64,000 nt of DNA. Origin: Algiphilus sp022763315 (lineage in GTDB: Bacteria > Pseudomonadota > Gammaproteobacteria > Nevskiales > Nevskiaceae). A model generated the notes under the pieces. The model did no database searches, was not told where the DNA came from, and saw only the letters and a list, made by a program, of their open reading frames with translations. Shown piece after piece: positions 1 to 8,697 of the stretch. A program made the translations under genes and the position numbers. The stretch's first letter is position 1; each line of letters begins with the position of its first letter. Where the stretch lies: assembly GCF_965249985.1 (NCBI RefSeq), contig NZ_OZ252280.1. One strand, 5' to 3'.

Positions 1-141
1 TGGCTGACGGCAGGGGCGCTGGAGCGCGCCGGCGGGTTGCTGGCGGTCATCGCTGCCGCGGCGCTGGCCTATCTACTCGCCTTGCTCGCCACCGGCCTCA
101 AGCCCTGGCGCATGCTCGCCAAGTCTGACGGTATGCACTGA
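1..141 (+). CDS. C-terminal fragment of a polytopic membrane protein, probably lipid II flippase MurJ/MviN
   Basis: The reading frame is already open at base 1 and ends at TGA 139-141, so only 46 residues are visible. They hold one strongly hydrophobic helix rich in Ala and Leu, followed by a short basic tail (GLKPWRM). MurJ/MviN proteins typically end in such a last helix with a basic Gly-Leu-Lys/Arg-Pro tail, and a Trp and Arg precede the helix as they do there. MurJ flips lipid II across the inner membrane during peptidoglycan synthesis. A polysaccharide flippase of the same superfamily is an alternative, because a large glycan locus lies downstream. The gene converges on the histidine kinase with only two bases between stop codons. 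Family assignment from so short a piece is tentative. Confidence 0.45.
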   Translation, partial: WLTAGALERAGGLLAVIAAAALAYLLALLATGLKPWRMLAKSDGMH

Positions 142-143
142 AC

Positions 144-1472
144 TCAGGCGTGGAGTCGCACCGCCAAGCGTGCGCCACCGAGGCCTCGGCTCTGATCAAT
201 GGTGATGGTGCCCTCGTATAGCCCAACGAGATCATTGACCGAAGCGAGACCGATGCCTTGTCCCGGGATCTGCTCGTCTGCCCGCGAGCCGCGGCGCAGA
301 AGGGCCTCGGCATTGTCGGGAAAGCCTGGGCCGTCATCCTCAATGACGATGAGCAGTGCTTTACCTTCTCTCTCCACCGTCAGAAGCACCTTCTTTTTAC
401 ACCATTTGTAGGCGTTATCCAGAAGGTTGCCGAAGAGTTCGTAGAGGTCTCCCTCGTCCGCCCGCACCCGCAGGGCGGGGTCGATGCTGCGGTCGATGGC
501 AGGATCCTTGTCGCGATAGACCTTGCTCAGAGAATTGGTGATCTTGTCGATCAGCGGCGTCAGGGTGATCGCTTCAGCCAAGGTGCGGCGCCCGGCATGG
601 CTGGCCCGGGCCAGCTGATGGTCGGTGATCTGGCGCATGCGATCGACCTGTTCCCGCATTTTCTGCGGATCGTCGGAGCCCTCGCGCAACATCCCGTCGA
701 GCACCGCCAGGGGTGTTTTCAGCGAATGGGCGAGATCGCCGAGGGCGTTCCGGTATCGCGCCTGCTGATTGCGTTCCGACTGCACCATGGCATTGAGGGC
801 GCCCGCGAGCGGCTGAAGTTCATCGGGGTAGCGACCGCCGATCTCGGTGGCATCGCCGCGCTCGACGGCGCGCAATTCCCGTTCCATCCGGCGCACCGGC
901 ATGATGAGCCAGCTCAGCGTACCGACGAGGGTGATAAGCAGGCCGGTGGCAGCGGCGACGAGCCAACCCAGCAGCTGCCGCCGGTAGGCGCGCAGCTGCT
1001 GATTGAAGGGCTGCTTGGAGGCCTCCACAACCAGACGGTAGTGCTGTGCCTCGGCGTCCACCCCCAACCAGCGGACGTGATAGCTGGTGATGAAATGCTG
1101 CTCACCTTCGCGGAACCGGAACTCCCCGACATCGCCAACGCGCACCTCAGGCGGCGCCTGCAGGGCGCTGGGGGAGCGCCAGACGATGTTGCCGTCGCGA
1201 TTCAGCAGCCAGGCCGCAAGGCCCGACTCGGGTTGGGTCAGACGAGAGTCGGGGAGGTCGAAATCGGCAATGACGACCCCGCCGCGCGGGGCGGGTTCGG
1301 TAGCGCCCAGCAAGGCGAAGACCAGGCCGCGCAGTTTGTCCTGTTCGGCTGAGAGTGCGGCGGCCCGAAAGGCGCGTTCCTGGCCGATTCCGGCGGCGCT
1401 GAGGAAAATCGCGAGCACCAGCAGCACGCTGACCACCATGCGGGTACGCAGCGCATTGGGAATCAGCCGCAT
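144..1472 (-). CDS. PhoQ-like membrane sensor histidine kinase
   Basis: The 442-residue protein is the sensor partner of the response regulator 13 bases upstream. Transmembrane helices lie at about residues 10-30 and 167-191 and enclose a periplasmic sensor domain of about 135 residues. A HAMP-like linker follows, then the H-box LAHSLKTPL with H249 as probable phosphorylated histidine, the N-box GNLLDNAYKWC (349-358), DDGPGF (379-384) and GQGIGL (404-409). The H-box and the Cys-containing N-box resemble PhoQ. The Mg-binding acidic cluster of enteric PhoQ is not obvious, so the signal may differ. The frame stays open upstream into the regulator gene, but ATG 1472 was chosen because the first helix follows it directly and it lies just after the regulator stop. 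Confidence 0.88.
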   Translation of the reverse strand: MRLIPNALRTRMVVSVLLVLAIFLSAAGIGQERAFRAAALSAEQDKLRGLVFALLGATEPAPRGGVVIADFDLPDSRLTQPESGLAAWLLNRDGNIVWRSPSALQAPPEVRVGDVGEFRFREGEQHFITSYHVRWLGVDAEAQHYRLVVEASKQPFNQQLRAYRRQLLGWLVAAATGLLITLVGTLSWLIMPVRRMERELRAVERGDATEIGGRYPDELQPLAGALNAMVQSERNQQARYRNALGDLAHSLKTPLAVLDGMLREGSDDPQKMREQVDRMRQITDHQLARASHAGRRTLAEAITLTPLIDKITNSLSKVYRDKDPAIDRSIDPALRVRADEGDLYELFGNLLDNAYKWCKKKVLLTVEREGKALLIVIEDDGPGFPDNAEALLRRGSRADEQIPGQGIGLASVNDLVGLYEGTITIDQSRGLGGARLAVRLHA

Positions 1473-1485
1473 GAATCGGGTCTGT

Positions 1486-2163
1486 TTAGCCGCGTGGCAG
1501 CGACCAGCGATAGCCTTGCCCGCGCAGTGTGTCGATGGGGTTGAGGGTTTCTTCAGGATCGAGCTTGGCGCGAAGGCGACGCACAAAGACCTCGATGACA
1601 TTGCTGTCACGTTCGGTTTCCTCGTCGTAGATGTGCTCGGAAAGCCGGGTCTTCGAAATGACCTCTCCCGCGTGCATGAGCAGGTATTCGAGTACCTTGT
1701 ACTCATAGGCGGTCAGTTCGATCGCGTCGCCGTCCCGTTCCAGACTCTTGGCGCGGGTGTCCAGCGTGAATGGGCCGGAGGAAATCGCCGCGCTAGCCCA
1801 GCCGCTTGCGCGCCGTAACAGGGCGCGAACCCGGGCGAGCAACTCTTCCTCGTGAAAGGGCTTGACGACGTAGTCGTCTGCGCCGGCCTCCAGGGCCTCG
1901 ACCTTGGCCCGCCATCCGTCTCGCGCCGTCAGAATGAGGACAGGGTAGGCCTTACCCTCACCGCGCAGTTTGCGGATGACGTCGACCCCGGACACATCCG
2001 GAAGGCCAATATCGATGATGGCGAGGTCGAGCGCGAACTCGCAGGCCATCCATCCACCATCCTCGCCGTTGGCGGCCCTTTCGACCGTGAAGCCCTCCTT
2101 TTCGAGAAGGCTGGCCAATTGCTCAAGCAGAGCAGTCTCGTCTTCGATGATGAGCAGGCGCAT
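1486..2163 (-). CDS. OmpR/PhoP-family response regulator
   Basis: A 225-residue DNA-binding response regulator, probably phosphorylated by the kinase encoded immediately downstream. The receiver domain (1-118) has the acidic pair E7/D8, the phospho-acceptor D51 in IIDIGLPD, T79 and K101 in VVKPF. The winged-helix effector domain (about 130-221) ends in the typical GQGYRW motif. Length and motifs match PhoP-type regulators. It follows the PepSY gene after 15 bases, so the glycine-zipper, PepSY, regulator and kinase genes probably form one leftward operon. Such operons often link envelope-stress sensing to small periplasmic proteins, but the regulon cannot be read from this sequence. Confidence 0.9.
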   Translation of the reverse strand: MRLLIIEDETALLEQLASLLEKEGFTVERAANGEDGGWMACEFALDLAIIDIGLPDVSGVDVIRKLRGEGKAYPVLILTARDGWRAKVEALEAGADDYVVKPFHEEELLARVRALLRRASGWASAAISSGPFTLDTRAKSLERDGDAIELTAYEYKVLEYLLMHAGEVISKTRLSEHIYDEETERDSNVIEVFVRRLRAKLDPEETLNPIDTLRGQGYRWSLPRG

Positions 2164-2178
2164 GCAACCCCTTATTGC

Positions 2179-2556
2179 TTATTCGGCCTTGTTGTCGGGG
2201 ATATCCGCGATGGTCACGATTCGCACACTCCCCGCCTGCAATAGCTTGACGCGATAGTCCGCTCCGGTCCAGCGAACGTCCAGTACCCGGCCGCCGAATT
2301 GTTCGCGAGCCAGCGCCGCCGCCTGAGCGCGGGAAACGTATTGCGCTCCGGACGCGCCGCGCGGCGTCGGACGCAAGGACCTTTGCTCGATCGATGGGCG
2401 GAGAGTGGGGTCTTCGGTATCTGTCAGGCGCTCGCCCGCGCGACCAACGAGCGGCATGTCCAGGGCGGAGAAGGCGATGGGCGTCCAGAGCGCGCTCGCA
2501 GCAAGCGCGAGGGCCGTGCCGAAGCGCACGCCAGATGTGCGTGCGCGCGCGCTCAC
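2179..2556 (-). CDS. Small exported PepSY-domain protein
   Basis: A 125-residue protein with an N-terminal signal peptide (about residues 10-30, ending in FSA-L) and a C-terminal PepSY-like module (about 80-120). That module has the pattern AAALAREQFGG, VLDVRW and a strand pair ending in VRIVTI. PepSY domains are common in periplasmic proteins next to two-component systems, where they are thought to modulate proteases or sensors. The start was placed at GTG 2556 because it overlaps the TGA of the upstream gene as GTGA, which suggests translational coupling, and it leaves a proper signal peptide. The longer open frame upstream gives an implausible Arg-rich extension antisense in character to nothing else. 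The ligand is unknown. Confidence 0.7.
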   Translation of the reverse strand: MSARARTSGVRFGTALALAASALWTPIAFSALDMPLVGRAGERLTDTEDPTLRPSIEQRSLRPTPRGASGAQYVSRAQAAALAREQFGGRVLDVRWTGADYRVKLLQAGSVRIVTIADIPDNKAE

Positions 2557-3035
2557 CGCGGTGCTCGACGGTCCGGGACGACGATGGTCTCGCCGGGCGG
2601 AGTGTCCGTCTGTGTGCGCCACAGCCGCCCGGCGTGGCGATAGATGACGTCGTAGCCCACGACGGTACGCTCTGGTTGCGCGCGGTCGCGTGTCTCTACT
2701 GTGCACCGCCGTTGCGTGCTACCCGCTCTCGCCGCCGCGAATTCTGCACCGGCAATCGCGCCAGCGATCGTTGCCAAATCTTGCCCCGAACCGCCACCGA
2801 ACTGATTGCCCACATATCCGCCGGCGAGTCCTCCAAGGACGCGTGCGATGCGCCCATCGCGTGGCGAGGGCCTATACGCCTCTGCGCATTCCGCCGCATT
2901 CGCGCTTGGTGCCAGCGTGTGGATCGGTTGCACGTCAACGACCTCCGCGCTGACCTGCGCCTGCGCCACAAGGGCGAACGAGAACAGGGCGCCGCAAAGG
3001 AAGGCGGAACGGAGGCGGTGTAGGACGGTGTTCAC
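2553..3035 (-). CDS. Exported glycine-zipper protein (17 kDa antigen / Gly-zipper_2TM-like)
   Basis: A 160-residue protein with a signal peptide ending in AQA (about residue 26). A central glycine zipper of small residues (about 66-103: GGLAGGYVG, GGGSGQD, AGAIAGAEF) precedes a small C-terminal domain, GYDVIYRHAGRLWRT, that recurs in this family. Glycine-zipper proteins are associated with the outer membrane or periplasm; their molecular role is poorly known. There is no lipobox Cys, so it is not obviously a lipoprotein, but two Cys in the mature part could pair. It is probably the first gene of the leftward operon ending in the PhoQ-like kinase, and its stop overlaps the next start. Confidence 0.75.
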   Translation of the reverse strand: MNTVLHRLRSAFLCGALFSFALVAQAQVSAEVVDVQPIHTLAPSANAAECAEAYRPSPRDGRIARVLGGLAGGYVGNQFGGGSGQDLATIAGAIAGAEFAAARAGSTQRRCTVETRDRAQPERTVVGYDVIYRHAGRLWRTQTDTPPGETIVVPDRRAPR

Positions 3036-3111
3036 AGCAAGAAAGGGTAGCTACGAGCGATGAATTGACACTGAATCGGAGTGCGCGCGCTGCCACCAGG
3101 GTTGGGCGGGG

Positions 3112-3747
3112 TCAGATTTGCCGGGCGCGCTCGACGAGGTCGCTGCTCTTGGCGTAGGCGCGGAACAGCGTTCGCGCCAGCACGCTGAGCATGGCATTCA
3201 CTTCGTTGTGTTCCTGATGGCGCAACGGAAGGATAATGGCCTCGACCAGGGCCATGATCGCGGACGCCATTTCCTCAAGATCATCCTGATAATCGAAGTG
3301 CCCCTGTGCGACGCCGTCGCGTAGCGTTTCGACGATCACCGCCCGTGAATTGCTTTCAAACGCGCGCTGGGCTTCATCCAGCCGCGGAGAGGCCGATCGC
3401 ATCGGCGTCAGCCAGTAGCCGGCAACGCCGGTTCGCACGCGCGGATCGGCCAACATGGTGGCCAGGCCGTTGAACAGCGTCAGGATGCGCGTCACTGGCT
3501 CATTGCAGGCGCGCATGCGGTCGAAAATATGTTCGTTGAAGATGGCATGTAGGCGAGTCAGGCAATCCAAGTACAGCGCCTCTTTCCCTGGGAAATGCCA
3601 ATACAACGCGCCTTTCGACAGTTTCGCGTGGTCTGCAATTTCGCCGATCGATACCCCTTCGTAGCCATGGCGGCCGAACAGGGTGAAGGCATGGTCGCGG
3701 ATGGACTGCAGCGTCGTCGACGGTTGTGTGGCGGTTTTTCGCGACAT
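3112..3747 (-). CDS. TetR/AcrR-family transcriptional regulator
   Basis: A 211-residue repressor of the TetR type. The N-terminal helix-turn-helix spans about residues 16-62, with the family pattern FGRHGYEGVSIGEIADHAK followed by GALYWHF and K55. The all-helical C-terminal ligand domain has no recognisable effector signature. The start ATG 3747 has a good Shine-Dalgarno sequence (AAAGGGAG on the minus strand). No obvious efflux gene sits beside it; the nearest divergent gene encodes a small secreted protein, and a 12-bp palindrome lies between them. Family membership is secure, while target and ligand are unknown. Confidence 0.9.
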   Translation of the reverse strand: MSRKTATQPSTTLQSIRDHAFTLFGRHGYEGVSIGEIADHAKLSKGALYWHFPGKEALYLDCLTRLHAIFNEHIFDRMRACNEPVTRILTLFNGLATMLADPRVRTGVAGYWLTPMRSASPRLDEAQRAFESNSRAVIVETLRDGVAQGHFDYQDDLEEMASAIMALVEAIILPLRHQEHNEVNAMLSVLARTLFRAYAKSSDLVERARQI

Positions 3748-3795
3748 ACGCGGAACTCCCTTTGTGATGCGATGATAGGCAACCGTGAAGTATTC

Positions 3796-3807
3796 CCTAC
3801 CCGTAGG
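3796..3807. promoter_or_regulatory. Palindrome between tetR and a divergent gene, possible operator
   Basis: CCTAC-CC-GTAGG is a perfect 12-bp inverted repeat 49 bases upstream of the TetR start and 28 bases before the divergent secreted-protein start. TetR repressors commonly bind such palindromes in their own divergent promoter. The repeat is short and could be chance. Confidence 0.3.
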
Positions 3808-3834
3808 CCCATGTTCTCCCAGGAACCCACCCGG

Positions 3835-4221
3835 ATGCGCAAATGCTATGCGTTTTCCAATGCGACGGCTGAATGCACCGCCCTAGTATGGCGTGCACGG
3901 CGCGCTTCACTGTGTCTGATGCTGGCCGCCGCAACATGGTTGTCGGTGTCTGGGAGTGCGCTGGCTGACGCCCCGCCAGCGCATCCGACCGCGCCAGCAC
4001 TGTCCTTGTTCGCACATCCGGCTGCGGCGCCGCTTGATCCCGACGGTGACCTGGATCGCGATGCGCTGCTCGAGCGTGTGCAACTGATCGTGTGGGATCG
4101 CCAAAGAATTGCGAAGCCGGCGCCGGAGGGCGCGCTGGGTGCCGCATCCGCTGAGCTGCTTTTCGGTATTATCAGCGGCGGAAGCGGTGCGGGTCAGGAC
4201 TTAGCGAATCCGAAGGAATGA
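3835..4221 (+). CDS. Small exported protein of unknown family
   Basis: A 128-residue predicted secreted protein that I do not recognise. A long basic N-region is followed by a hydrophobic core (about 26-42) and an Ala-X-Ala site near SALA-D at residue 44-45. The mature part of about 84 residues is rich in Pro and Ala and has an acidic patch (DPDGDLDRDALLE) that resembles a loose calcium-binding loop, then a Gly/Ser-rich end. ATG 3835 was chosen over the upstream open frame because that extension is antisense to tetR. AGGA lies 10 bases before the ATG. The gene precedes the Gfc-like operon but is separated from it by that operon's own promoter. Confidence 0.5.
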   Translation: MRKCYAFSNATAECTALVWRARRASLCLMLAAATWLSVSGSALADAPPAHPTAPALSLFAHPAAAPLDPDGDLDRDALLERVQLIVWDRQRIAKPAPEGALGAASAELLFGIISGGSGAGQDLANPKE

Positions 4222-4257
4222 CTTGCCGTCGCAGAGCGGAGCGCAAAACTGATTTGG

Positions 4258-4285
4258 TTGACATATTTGCGCCCCGCTGGATAAT
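4258..4285 (+). promoter_or_regulatory. Strong sigma-70 promoter for the Gfc-like operon
   Basis: TTGACA (4258-4263), a 16-base spacer and GATAAT (4280-4285) form a near-consensus sigma-70 promoter. Transcription would start near 4292, about 20 bases before the ATG of the Asp-rich protein gene. Confidence 0.75.
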
Positions 4286-4312
4286 CTCAAGCCTAACGTT
4301 CCGGGAGTGGTC

Positions 4313-4918
<606 letters not shown>

Positions 4919-4944
4919 TCCCTTATAGATCAGGACCGATTTGG

Positions 4945-4970
4945 AAGGGGTGGCAATGCCACCCCTTTCT
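4945..4970 (+). terminator. Hairpin after the Asp-rich gene, probable partial terminator
   Basis: AAGGGGTGGC (4945-4954) pairs perfectly with GCCACCCCTT (4958-4967) across an AAT loop, followed by the weak T-tract TTTCT. Because the GfcC-like gene begins within about 35 bases, the hairpin probably lowers read-through from the promoter at 4258 instead of ending the operon completely. Confidence 0.7.
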
Positions 4971-5000
4971 CGTTGAGCGAACGGAGCCGTGAGCAGCGCC

Positions 5001-5852
5001 ATGTACCGATCTTTCGTTCCACTGGCCTTCGTGATGCTCCTGTGGGCCCCTTTTTCCTCTGTGACTGCGGATGCGGGGCGCCCATGCGTCATCGACGCAC
5101 GCGGTCCACACAATGCGCTCGCGGCTGCAGGAACGGGGGAGCCATCTGACGCCTCGGCACGTACCGCTCACGAGTGGCTCGGTGAAGCTGCGATTGCGTC
5201 TCCAGAGCGATACCCTTTGGGTGCCATGCTGCTGCGCTCGGCTGCACTCAGTACGACTCTGAGTTCCCAATCCTCGACCGTCGACTTGCAGTTGACCCGG
5301 TTGCAATTGCTGCTCTATTCAGACGCATGCGCGCGCGATATGCAGCGACGATTGAGCGCCCGACCCAAAGGCTACATCCGTCTGCCAATCACGTTAGACC
5401 CCGTCGCCTTGCAACGCGATGCGGGAAGTGCGCAGCCCTTGCTGGAAGGGGACCTGCTCTTTCTCCCGCCCATTCCCACCGCCGTGCTGGTGGTGGGGGC
5501 GATAGACTCGCCTGGCGCAGTTGCGTACCGACCGAACACGGACGCCCGCGATTACATTCTTGCCGCAGGTGGGTGGGCACGTGGCGCGGACCGTTCCGAA
5601 ACCTTCGTCTACCTCCCCGATGGACAGCGTCGCCCCATTCGGGCGGCATTCTGGAACTACGAGCCTCGTCACCTGCCGCCGGGTTCGGTGATCGTGGTTC
5701 CAGGCCGTGGTGTCGACCTGGCGCGACAGGTAGAACAGCTTGTGAAGCCGAGCGCGGCTGCTTACCAGCAGGAGCAGCCGTTGCCTACGCTGCGCATGGA
5801 GGGGACCTTTCACCACCGCTCCCCTCGCGAGCCTGACAGCAGCACCCGATGA
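5001..5852 (+). CDS. gfcC: GfcC/YjbG-family periplasmic exopolysaccharide protein
   Basis: The predicted 283-residue secreted protein (signal peptide about 1-24) has the layout of GfcC/YjbG. A helical N-terminal half is followed by a beta-grasp/SLBB-like half (about 145-245) with GDLLFLPPIP, VVGAIDSPGAVAY, YILAAGGW and a closing PPGSVIVVPGRGVD strand. GfcC is needed for group 4 capsule assembly in E. coli and may work with the export channel; its exact role is unsettled. The upstream GTG 4989 in the same frame is an alternative start. ATG 5001 gives the more usual signal peptide, though its ribosome site is weak. The TGA overlaps the next ATG as ATGA. Confidence 0.8.
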   Translation: MYRSFVPLAFVMLLWAPFSSVTADAGRPCVIDARGPHNALAAAGTGEPSDASARTAHEWLGEAAIASPERYPLGAMLLRSAALSTTLSSQSSTVDLQLTRLQLLLYSDACARDMQRRLSARPKGYIRLPITLDPVALQRDAGSAQPLLEGDLLFLPPIPTAVLVVGAIDSPGAVAYRPNTDARDYILAAGGWARGADRSETFVYLPDGQRRPIRAAFWNYEPRHLPPGSVIVVPGRGVDLARQVEQLVKPSAAAYQQEQPLPTLRMEGTFHHRSPREPDSSTR

Positions 5853-8056
5853 GGGCGCTCCTCCATGCAGCCTGTCGCTGCACGGGCATCGCCGTTCTAT
5901 TGTGGGGCTGGGCGCAGGCCGCCGCCTATGCAGAGCCCGCGCGTTTCCTGAACGATTACGGCCAGGTGGGGCTGATGCAAACCCCAACCGCGCGGAGCCT
6001 AGGTCAAGGTGCGATCGGAGCAGGCTATTCGAGTACGGACCCCATCGAGGGCTATCTGCTCCATGTTCAGCCCTTTGAGTGGCTCCAGGGTGGTTTCCGT
6101 TTCGTCAACATCACGAATCCGGCGCTCGCCACGGATCCGTCGCGCGATGACTTTACCGACAAGGGCGTCGACTTCCAGTTTCGGTTGCTGCGCGAGGGGG
6201 ACTGGCTCCCGGCAGTGGCAATCGGGCTGACGGACCTGGGTGGCAACGGCCTGCTTGCCTCTGAGTATCTCGTTCTGAGCCGTCGTTTTTTTGATCTTGA
6301 CATCCATTTCGGTATTGGCTGGGGACGACTGGGCGGCAGAGCGGATGTCGACAATCCTCTGGGGGTGGTCGACGATCGATTCGAAACGCGACAGTTCAAT
6401 TTCGAGCGCGAGGCGGGAAAGCTCAGTCCGGAGTCCTGGTTCACGGGACCCGCAGCACTTTTCGGCGGAGTGGTATGGACTCCGGCCGGTGGTCCATTGA
6501 GCCTGACGCTGGAGATTGAAGGCAACGATTACAACAACGAACGCTTTGCGCAGAATCCGCTTGCCCCCGAGACCGCACCCGACGAAGTGCGCTTTCCAGC
6601 GGATCCGGAAGTGCATGCACGCGTGAACCTCGGCATGTCCTACGCCGTTGGGAATTGGGGGCAGCTTGCAGCGAGCTGGCAGCGGGGCAACACACTCGGT
6701 CTTCGATTTACTGCCGTCGGTAATTTCGACCGTATGCGCGGGCCAGAGAAAGTACTGCGGCCTTCAACACCGGCAATGCCAAGCTATCGAACCCAAGTGC
6801 AACATGGCAGAGCCAAAGCGCTGACACCAGCGCGCGTGGAGCGTATCCAGCGGGAACTCGACGATCAGTGGATATCGGTCTACGCCATTCATGCGGAAAA
6901 TGACCTGCATGGCATTCGGCGGGTCACGGTATGGGCGGGCCAGCAACTCGGAGACAGCCTCCCACTCCTGGCCGGACGGATCGCGCGGACGCTCATCCGC
7001 CAAACCGGTGCCTATTACGATGAATTCGAGGTTGTCGAGACCGTTGGCGGTATTGAGGCCACCAGCGTGGTGATTCCTCGGCGCGCATTTCATCGGAGCG
7101 TCATGGGGCCGGCCCCGGTCGAAATGCTGGCGAGTTCCGTCCGAACTGAAGCGGCAGATCCAGCCGGATATCGCGAAGCCACTTATCGCGATCTGCTGCG
7201 TTATCCCGCCTTTACCTACCGACTGACGCCATCGCTTCGCTCGAACATTGGGGGTCCTGAAAACTTCGCGTTCGCCCAGTTGCTCGCGCGCTTGACTGGC
7301 ACGGCACAGTTGGGGCCGCGGCTCAGTCTGTCCGGTGGCGTTGCGGTCAACATCGCGGACAATTTCGGCAGTCGCCTGGATCGCGATTTCCCGAGCGCAT
7401 TGCCGAAAGTGCGCAGCGATGTGCGTCGCTATCTACGCACCGGCAAGGATTACTATTTGTCCCAATTGGAGGCCAACTACTTCTTCCCCATTGCCCCCGA
7501 TTGGTTCGGCCGTTTTTCCGCCGGGATCTTCGAGGACATGTTCGGCGGCGGCGCGAGTGAGGTGCTTTACCGCCCCACCAATGGGCGGTGGGCGGTGGGG
7601 CTGGAAGTGGCGCATGTGTGGCAGCGAGATTTCGAGCAACGCTTTGGCTTCCAGGACTACAACACCACTACCGGCCACCTCACCTACTATCACGAGCTGC
7701 CTTTCGAAAACATCCGCATGGTCCTTAGCGCGGGACGCTATCTAGCACGAGATGTGGGCGTCACCCTGGACTTCTCCCGGGGGTTCGCCAGTGGCGCCCG
7801 TTTCGGCATTTTTGCCAGCTTCACCAACGTTTCTGCCGAGGAATTCGGAGAAGGTGCCTTTGACAAAGGCTTCTACATGAGCATTCCTTTCGGGCTGTTC
7901 AGCGCCAAGGGTGGGACCGGGGCCGCGCAATTCAGCTTCCGTCCGATTCAGCGTGATGGCGGTCAGAAAGTCGTGTCCGGGCGCTCGTTGTACTACAGCC
8001 TGGACGCGAGCCATGCCCGAAGCCTGCAAACGCGGCAAGCGGACTGGGGGCGCTGA
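5849..8056 (+). CDS. gfcD: GfcD/YjbH-family outer-membrane exopolysaccharide protein
   Basis: A 735-residue protein with a signal peptide (about 1-29). The mature protein starts with LNDYGQVGLMQTPTARS, a highly characteristic YjbH/GfcD opening. The rest is mostly alternating hydrophobic strands rich in Gly and aromatics, as expected for beta-barrel segments, and the length matches the family (about 700). YjbH-type proteins are predicted outer-membrane components of exopolysaccharide secretion. It is translationally coupled to both neighbours by stop/start overlap. In E. coli the gene order is A-B-C-D; here the GfcB-like lipoprotein follows GfcD. Confidence 0.85.
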   Translation: MRALLHAACRCTGIAVLLWGWAQAAAYAEPARFLNDYGQVGLMQTPTARSLGQGAIGAGYSSTDPIEGYLLHVQPFEWLQGGFRFVNITNPALATDPSRDDFTDKGVDFQFRLLREGDWLPAVAIGLTDLGGNGLLASEYLVLSRRFFDLDIHFGIGWGRLGGRADVDNPLGVVDDRFETRQFNFEREAGKLSPESWFTGPAALFGGVVWTPAGGPLSLTLEIEGNDYNNERFAQNPLAPETAPDEVRFPADPEVHARVNLGMSYAVGNWGQLAASWQRGNTLGLRFTAVGNFDRMRGPEKVLRPSTPAMPSYRTQVQHGRAKALTPARVERIQRELDDQWISVYAIHAENDLHGIRRVTVWAGQQLGDSLPLLAGRIARTLIRQTGAYYDEFEVVETVGGIEATSVVIPRRAFHRSVMGPAPVEMLASSVRTEAADPAGYREATYRDLLRYPAFTYRLTPSLRSNIGGPENFAFAQLLARLTGTAQLGPRLSLSGGVAVNIADNFGSRLDRDFPSALPKVRSDVRRYLRTGKDYYLSQLEANYFFPIAPDWFGRFSAGIFEDMFGGGASEVLYRPTNGRWAVGLEVAHVWQRDFEQRFGFQDYNTTTGHLTYYHELPFENIRMVLSAGRYLARDVGVTLDFSRGFASGARFGIFASFTNVSAEEFGEGAFDKGFYMSIPFGLFSAKGGTGAAQFSFRPIQRDGGQKVVSGRSLYYSLDASHARSLQTRQADWGR

Positions 8057-8697
8057 TGCATCGCAAGTCCCTGATGGTGAAGCGCTCCATCCTGGTGTTT
8101 GTGGCCGTCATGGCGCTGGGTGCTTGCAGGCCGGCTGAGCGCATCCGTACCGCTGTGGAGGCAGGCGGCGATCCACAGACCCTGGTCGAACGGATTCCGC
8201 TGCCCTACACGCAGGTGCGCGTCCAGATCAATGGCGGGACTCCGGGGCGCCTGATCCTTGCCCAGACAAGGGCCGGAGTTGGTCAGTGGATCGGTAGCGA
8301 TGGCTTGCGGCTTTGGACACGCAACGGGCGCATTATCGCCACGGAGGGACTGCGCGACGATCTGCTCAATACGTATCCCATTGATGCGCCGGAGCCTTCG
8401 GGTGCCCAGCGCCCTGGCGCTTCCCGCGTTGCAACGCACTTTTTCGTCCGCTTTGGCGACCCGCTCAATGAGCGCATCGTCGAGGTCACACCAGGTGAAC
8501 GCTTCCCGCCAGCGCCGGTGGTCTTCGGTGAGCGCGTTGAATCCTTGGCGCGTTACACGGAATCGGTGCACGTGCCGGCTACCGGCGCGCGTTGGACCAA
8601 CGAGTACTGGTTCTCTGCAGAATCCGGTCAGGTGGTCATCACCCGTCAACGGCTTCCGGGCGTGCCGTACGACATTCGGATTGAACAGCTGCCCTAG
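8056..8697 (+). CDS. gfcB: GfcB/YjbF-family lipoprotein
   Basis: A 213-residue lipoprotein with a hydrophobic signal ending in the lipobox LGAC (Cys24). The mature part carries the YjbF-like pattern of a beta-rich domain: PYTQVRVQINGGTPGRLILA, DGLRLWTRNGRIIATEGL and an HFFVRFGD strand. YjbF/GfcB lipoproteins belong to the group 4 capsule and yjbEFGH operons. The ATG overlaps the GfcD stop as TGATG. An internal ATG at 8074 could also serve as start and would give a more typical lipoprotein signal. Its TAG interlocks with the TAG of the convergent rmlD, so no intergenic terminator exists here. Confidence 0.78.
   Translation: MHRKSLMVKRSILVFVAVMALGACRPAERIRTAVEAGGDPQTLVERIPLPYTQVRVQINGGTPGRLILAQTRAGVGQWIGSDGLRLWTRNGRIIATEGLRDDLLNTYPIDAPEPSGAQRPGASRVATHFFVRFGDPLNERIVEVTPGERFPPAPVVFGERVESLARYTESVHVPATGARWTNEYWFSAESGQVVITRQRLPGVPYDIRIEQLP

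Noticed and set aside
258..1352. Open frame of 364 codons antisense to the histidine kinase
   Set aside because: No motifs; the kinase on the minus strand has complete H, N and G boxes.
1473..1706. N-terminal extension of the PhoQ-like kinase
   Set aside because: It would overlap the response regulator gene by over 200 bases and is not protein-like; the start at 1472 fits the first membrane helix.
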